From the NCBI GenBank assembly GCA_029561145.1, contig JAKQJM010000061.1, positions 62,001 through 126,000 on the forward strand: DNA of 64,000 nucleotides. The letters run 5' to 3'. The notes beneath the pieces are model-generated. The model saw only the letters and a list, made by a program, of their open reading frames with translations, had not been told where the DNA came from and made no database searches. Source of the DNA: Pseudomonadota bacterium. GTDB lineage: Bacteria > Pseudomonadota > Gammaproteobacteria > Xanthomonadales > Rhodanobacteraceae. This document shows positions 60,602-64,000 of this stretch, piece by piece; position 1 is the stretch's first letter; every line of letters begins with the position of its first letter. The translations under genes were made by a program, and so were the position numbers.

Positions 60602-61461
60602 GCCGGTTGTCGCACAAGTGGGTGGTTGCCGCGGGCCTGCTCGCCCCGTTGCTGGCCGCGGGCCAGACCCTGAGCGGACCGGAAAGCGTCGAGTTCCATC
60701 CACGCCTCGGTCGCAGCCTGATCAGCAGCACGGACAACGGCACGATCGTCGCCCGTGCAGAAGACGGAACGCTCAGCCTGTTCACCGCGGCACCAAGCGC
60801 GCCGTATGGCATCGAACTGCTGGCTGGCACCCTGTTCGTGCTCGATTCCGGAAGGATCAAGGGTTACGACATCGACAGCGCGATGGAAGTCATGAACCTG
60901 GCGTTGAGCGGGGCCAGCTTTCTCAACGGCATCAGCTCGAACGGTGTCGATACGCTCTACGTCAGCGATTTCAGCGCAAAAACGATCCGTTCAATTGACG
61001 TGTCGAATCTCGCCGTGCCGGTGCCGGCAACGCCGATATCGACCGGCAGCTCGGTGCCGAACGGCGTCGTCTACGATCGCATCGGCAACCGGCTCCTGAT
61101 AGCGACCTGGGGCAGCAACGCGAAAATCCTCGCGCTGGATCTCGTTCCGGGCGCGACGCCGGTACCCCTGATCAACACGACGCTGGCAAATATCGACGGC
61201 ATCACGCTCGATTGTCGCGGAGCGATCATCGTTGCCGCCTGGAGCGGATGTACCTCGGGCGGCTGCCTGCGCCGCTTCGACCCACCTTTCACGCTTGGCT
61301 CGCCGGCGCAGAGCATCGTCGACGGCCTCTCGGCCCCGGCCGACATCGACTTCGATCCGGCCAGCGCGAGGATCGGCGTACCGCAATCCGGCAACGACAC
61401 GGTGAGCCTGCATGCCAGCACCTGCGAATCCGCGCTGTTCTACGGCGATTTCGAACGCTGA
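60598..61461 (+). CDS. Secreted beta-propeller protein, C-terminal FxxxFE motif
   Basis: 287 residues. Signal peptide (MSRLSHKWVVAAGLLAPLLAAG), then SMP-30/NHL-like repeats (SSTDNGTIVARAEDG, PYGIELLAGTLFVLDSGRIKGYD, PNGVVYDRIGNRLLIATWG). The end reads CESALFYGDFER, a variant of the motif shared by other exported proteins here. It starts on ATGA overlapping phoH and ends nine bases before ybeY, so it is inserted into, and translated with, an rRNA-processing operon. A catalytic role cannot be read. Confidence 0.8.
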   Translation: MSRLSHKWVVAAGLLAPLLAAGQTLSGPESVEFHPRLGRSLISSTDNGTIVARAEDGTLSLFTAAPSAPYGIELLAGTLFVLDSGRIKGYDIDSAMEVMNLALSGASFLNGISSNGVDTLYVSDFSAKTIRSIDVSNLAVPVPATPISTGSSVPNGVVYDRIGNRLLIATWGSNAKILALDLVPGATPVPLINTTLANIDGITLDCRGAIIVAAWSGCTSGGCLRRFDPPFTLGSPAQSIVDGLSAPADIDFDPASARIGVPQSGNDTVSLHASTCESALFYGDFER

Positions 61462-61470
61462 ACGCGGCGC

Positions 61471-61935
61471 ATGAGACTCGAACTGCAACTTTCGCGCTCG
61501 GTCGGACTCGGTCCGCGCGGGATTCCGCAACGATCGAGTTTTGTGCGCTGGGTCGAAGCAGCCCTGCGCGGTGCGAAACGACGACGCGATTGCGAGATCG
61601 CGATCCGCATCGTCGATTCCCGCGAGGGCCGTCATCTGAACATGACCTATCGCAAACGCGACTACGCGACCAATGTGCTGTCGTTTCCGGCCGATCTCCC
61701 GGAAGGCGTGTCCTTGCCCTTGATCGGAGACCTCGTGATCTGCGCGCCGGTCGTCGCAAGAGAAGCGAAAGAACAGCGCAAGGTCCTGCGCGATCACTAC
61801 GCCCACATGACCATACACGGCACGCTGCACCTGCTCGGTCACGACCACGAGAACGATGCTGACGCCGAACGCATGGAAGCGCTTGAGCGTGACATCCTCG
61901 CCGGCTTCAGCGTGGCCGATCCCTACGCAAGCTAG
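61471..61935 (+). CDS. ybeY: Endoribonuclease YbeY
   Basis: 154 residues. The metal site [14 protein letters not shown] is intact, and NVLSFPAD and [12 protein letters not shown] precede it. It matures 16S rRNA 3' ends and takes part in late 70S quality control, normally downstream of phoH. Start at the ATG at 61471, nine bases after the beta-propeller stop. Confidence 0.95.
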   Translation: MRLELQLSRSVGLGPRGIPQRSSFVRWVEAALRGAKRRRDCEIAIRIVDSREGRHLNMTYRKRDYATNVLSFPADLPEGVSLPLIGDLVICAPVVAREAKEQRKVLRDHYAHMTIHGTLHLLGHDHENDADAERMEALERDILAGFSVADPYAS

Positions 61936-62044
61936 GCCAGCGCGGGTCAAGTGGCACGGCGCCGCTGCGCCCGGACGGTTGCCGGCGACCAGTCACGGCA
62001 TCGCGCACTGGTTCCGCCCGCGATGGCCGCTGCGTCGAGCAGGC

Positions 62045-64000
62045 TCAGTGTGCAGCGACAGGATCGAATCCATCGGCAAAGATCGAATCGGACTGGACTG
62101 CGCAGCCTTGCACCTTGAGGTCATCGATGTAGAAGCCGTCAGGGGCCCGACCGACCGATGAATCGGTGCCAAGACGGAAGCGGAACGAAACGGTCTGCCC
62201 GGCCTGGTTGTCGAGATCGACAACGTAGCGCGTCCAGTCCTGCGGGTCTCCGCACCAGGCCGAAGCCCCCGCAAGCGGGTTGGCCTGCGTGTTGCTGATC
62301 GGTCCCTTGTAGTTTCCGATCAGCAACCGGGCATCGGGCACCTGGGTCCACGAGGCACCGGCGTTCGATGACACTTCGAGGATCGCGCCATCGAAGCACG
62401 CGGATCCGGACTGGTCGTCGACGGTCTGATGGTTCCAGAATTGCAGGGTCAATGGCGCCTGCCCGACTGGCAGGACGATGGCCGGCGAGACCAGGCGTTG
62501 ATCGGAAACCGACGCGAGGTCCTGGGCAAGGAACGCCTTGACGCCACTGTGCGTCCTCGATCCGACCGCCGCCCAGGTGTTCTGCGACCCCGAACTCGTC
62601 CAGGCGGAATTGTCCGACTCGAAGTCGGTGCCATAGATCACGCTCGATATCGTTCCAACCGGGCAATCCCCGGGCAGCGATCGCGTCATGAAGGTGAAGG
62701 TCGCCGACGAGATCGTTTCGCCACACGGATTCTTCGCGATCACGCGCCAGAAGAATCGCGTCGCACTGTCGAGATTGATCCCGACCGAATGTGTCGTCGA
62801 GGGTGACGTCGCTGCATAGACGATATGCGCGAAGCCCGCATCCGTGGCGATCTCGATGCGGTAATTGGCAGCCGTCGCAGCAGCCGCCCAGTGCAATTGC
62901 GGAGCCAGCGCCACGTTGCTGGCTGCATTGGCCGGTGAGTCCAGCGCAAATGTCGACGGGGCCGAGGCGGCGACATCGAGCGCCAGCGTGCGCGTGCGCA
63001 CCCGCGTTCCTGCCGTGCCGGTCACGCCGACGAGGTAGGCGCCGGCAGGCGCGGCGCCGAGGTTGCCGATGGTCAGCGTGCTGCTGCCCGGCACAGCCGA
63101 CGGGTTGGTCGAAAACGCGATGCTCGTGCCGTTCGGATTGCCCGCCGCGGACAGCGCGACCGGCGTGTTGAAGCCGAGGATCGAACCGAACGACAGGCTG
63201 AATGGCAGCACTGCCGTCGTCGCGGAGCAGACGCCGACCGAGAGCGGATTGATCGCCATCGTGAAGGTCGGCTGTTGCACGCAGTTGTTGCAGACCAGGG
63301 CGAAATCCTGGTCCGTACCGTCGCCGACGTTCGGCACGCCATCGCCGGCGATGTTGAATCCGGTCACCCGGATCGTCAGTGGATTGGCGGCACTCGCCGG
63401 CAGGAACACGGCCTCGTAGTTGTTCCTGGTGTCGGGTGTTCCCCCGAGCGTGCTCCATTGCCCGACGAACCGGTTGCCTTGATAGGTGGCCGCCCCTCGT
63501 TTCACTTCGAGATCGAGGTTGTTGACCTGCGGGCTCGTGCCGATCGCACCTGCGGCATCGGTGTAGGCAAGGACGACACGCAGCGGTTTCGTCGGGTCGG
63601 CGATCGCTCCCGTCCAGGTCCAGACCTGGCCGCTGTCGGAAAGCAACTGGGTCTGGTTGACGATGAAGTTCGACGTGTGGCCGAACATGTCCTCGAGATT
63701 CGGCATGCCGTAACCCTGGGCATTGGACGGCAGGTCACCCCCTGCGCCGACCCCGGTCAAGTGGGTCGGATGCGCGATCAACCAGGCTTTCATCAGTGCG
63801 GGCGAAGGCGCCGAAGCAGCCCCACCATCGAACGACAGTTCGCCACGGTCATGCGCTATCCACCAATAGGCAAGCGATGCGACGCCGGCAATGGCCGGGG
63901 TGGCGTGGCTGGTGCCGGTCGCCGCGGCGAAGGTCGCGTTGCCGAGAGGCCGCGCGGGATCGCAGATCGTCGTGCCGGTCGTCGGTTCCGCCCTCGTTCC
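62045..64000 (-). CDS. Secreted subtilisin-family (S8) protease, 3' part, cut by window edge
   Basis: The open frame runs from the stop at 62045 to the right edge without interruption (652 codons). The first visible residues contain the S8 catalytic Ser in GTSHATPAIAG; the Asp and His parts lie beyond the window. A P/homB-like beta domain follows, then Ig-like and fibronectin-like segments and a MAM/laminin-G-like C-terminal domain (YIDDLKVQG). The end is DSIFADGFDPVAAH, with a related internal YGTDFESDN. An extracellular protease with several adhesion-type domains is expected. The first Met seen at 63793 is internal, not the start. Confidence 0.88.
   Translation of the reverse strand, partial: GTRAEPTTGTTICDPARPLGNATFAAATGTSHATPAIAGVASLAYWWIAHDRGELSFDGGAASAPSPALMKAWLIAHPTHLTGVGAGGDLPSNAQGYGMPNLEDMFGHTSNFIVNQTQLLSDSGQVWTWTGAIADPTKPLRVVLAYTDAAGAIGTSPQVNNLDLEVKRGAATYQGNRFVGQWSTLGGTPDTRNNYEAVFLPASAANPLTIRVTGFNIAGDGVPNVGDGTDQDFALVCNNCVQQPTFTMAINPLSVGVCSATTAVLPFSLSFGSILGFNTPVALSAAGNPNGTSIAFSTNPSAVPGSSTLTIGNLGAAPAGAYLVGVTGTAGTRVRTRTLALDVAASAPSTFALDSPANAASNVALAPQLHWAAAATAANYRIEIATDAGFAHIVYAATSPSTTHSVGINLDSATRFFWRVIAKNPCGETISSATFTFMTRSLPGDCPVGTISSVIYGTDFESDNSAWTSSGSQNTWAAVGSRTHSGVKAFLAQDLASVSDQRLVSPAIVLPVGQAPLTLQFWNHQTVDDQSGSACFDGAILEVSSNAGASWTQVPDARLLIGNYKGPISNTQANPLAGASAWCGDPQDWTRYVVDLDNQAGQTVSFRFRLGTDSSVGRAPDGFYIDDLKVQGCAVQSDSIFADGFDPVAAH

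Overview
The window is a GC-rich chromosomal segment of a gammaproteobacterium. Several things point to the order Lysobacterales (Xanthomonadales), and the closest feel is the Dokdonella/Rhodanobacteraceae side: the block tpiA-secG-tRNA-Leu-nuoA..N-tRNA-fMet-rimP-nusA-infB-rbfA-truB-rpsO-pnp, a YajQ gene, a wax ester synthase, TonB-dependent receptors, and many secreted proteins that carry a short F-x-D-G-F-E type motif. The taxonomic placement is inference from gene content, not from a search.

Layout. Positions 1-4.8 kb hold a tRNA-Ala(CGC) with a clear promoter and terminator, an M48 membrane metalloprotease, a tRNA-like 3' fragment on the far side of that protease, an M28 aminopeptidase and a single-span signal peptidase I. 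From 5 to 9 kb there are two tandem, related secreted proteins of unknown function. From 9 to 15.5 kb come penicillin-binding protein 1C, the c-di-GMP binding protein YajQ and a large SSS-type hybrid histidine kinase. From 15.8 to 20.8 kb there is a candidate polyhydroxybutyrate (PHB) scavenging locus: a depolymerase lipoprotein, a TonB-dependent receptor and a divergent GntP-family permease. From 20.8 to 23.1 kb a PhnD-like periplasmic binding protein is translationally coupled to a HAMP-GGDEF cyclase.

Positions 23.6-49 kb form one long leftward housekeeping block. Read in the direction of transcription it runs tpiA, secG, tRNA-Leu(GAG), the 14 genes of respiratory complex I (nuoA-N, most overlapping or nearly so), initiator tRNA-Met with its own promoter, rimP-nusA-infB-rbfA-truB (translation and transcription-elongation machinery), rpsO with its own promoter, and pnp with a strong terminator.

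Positions 49-64 kb are mixed: a short-chain dehydrogenase facing a WS/DGAT acyltransferase, a DNA photolyase, a 1660-residue alpha-2-macroglobulin lipoprotein with an intact thioester motif (the usual partner of PBP1C, here about 42 kb away from it), a secreted metallo-beta-lactamase-fold hydrolase, phoH, a secreted beta-propeller gene wedged between phoH and ybeY, ybeY itself, and the 3' part of a secreted subtilisin-family protease that runs off the right edge.

The most interesting signals are: the repeated short motif at the ends of at least five exported proteins; the PHB locus with a palindrome between its divergent halves; the tRNA-Ala 3'-end duplication flanking the M48 gene; the paired palindromic repeats between rpsO and pnp; the REP-like elements; and the coupled beta-propeller inside the phoH-ybeY operon. 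No CRISPR array, insertion sequence or prophage was seen.
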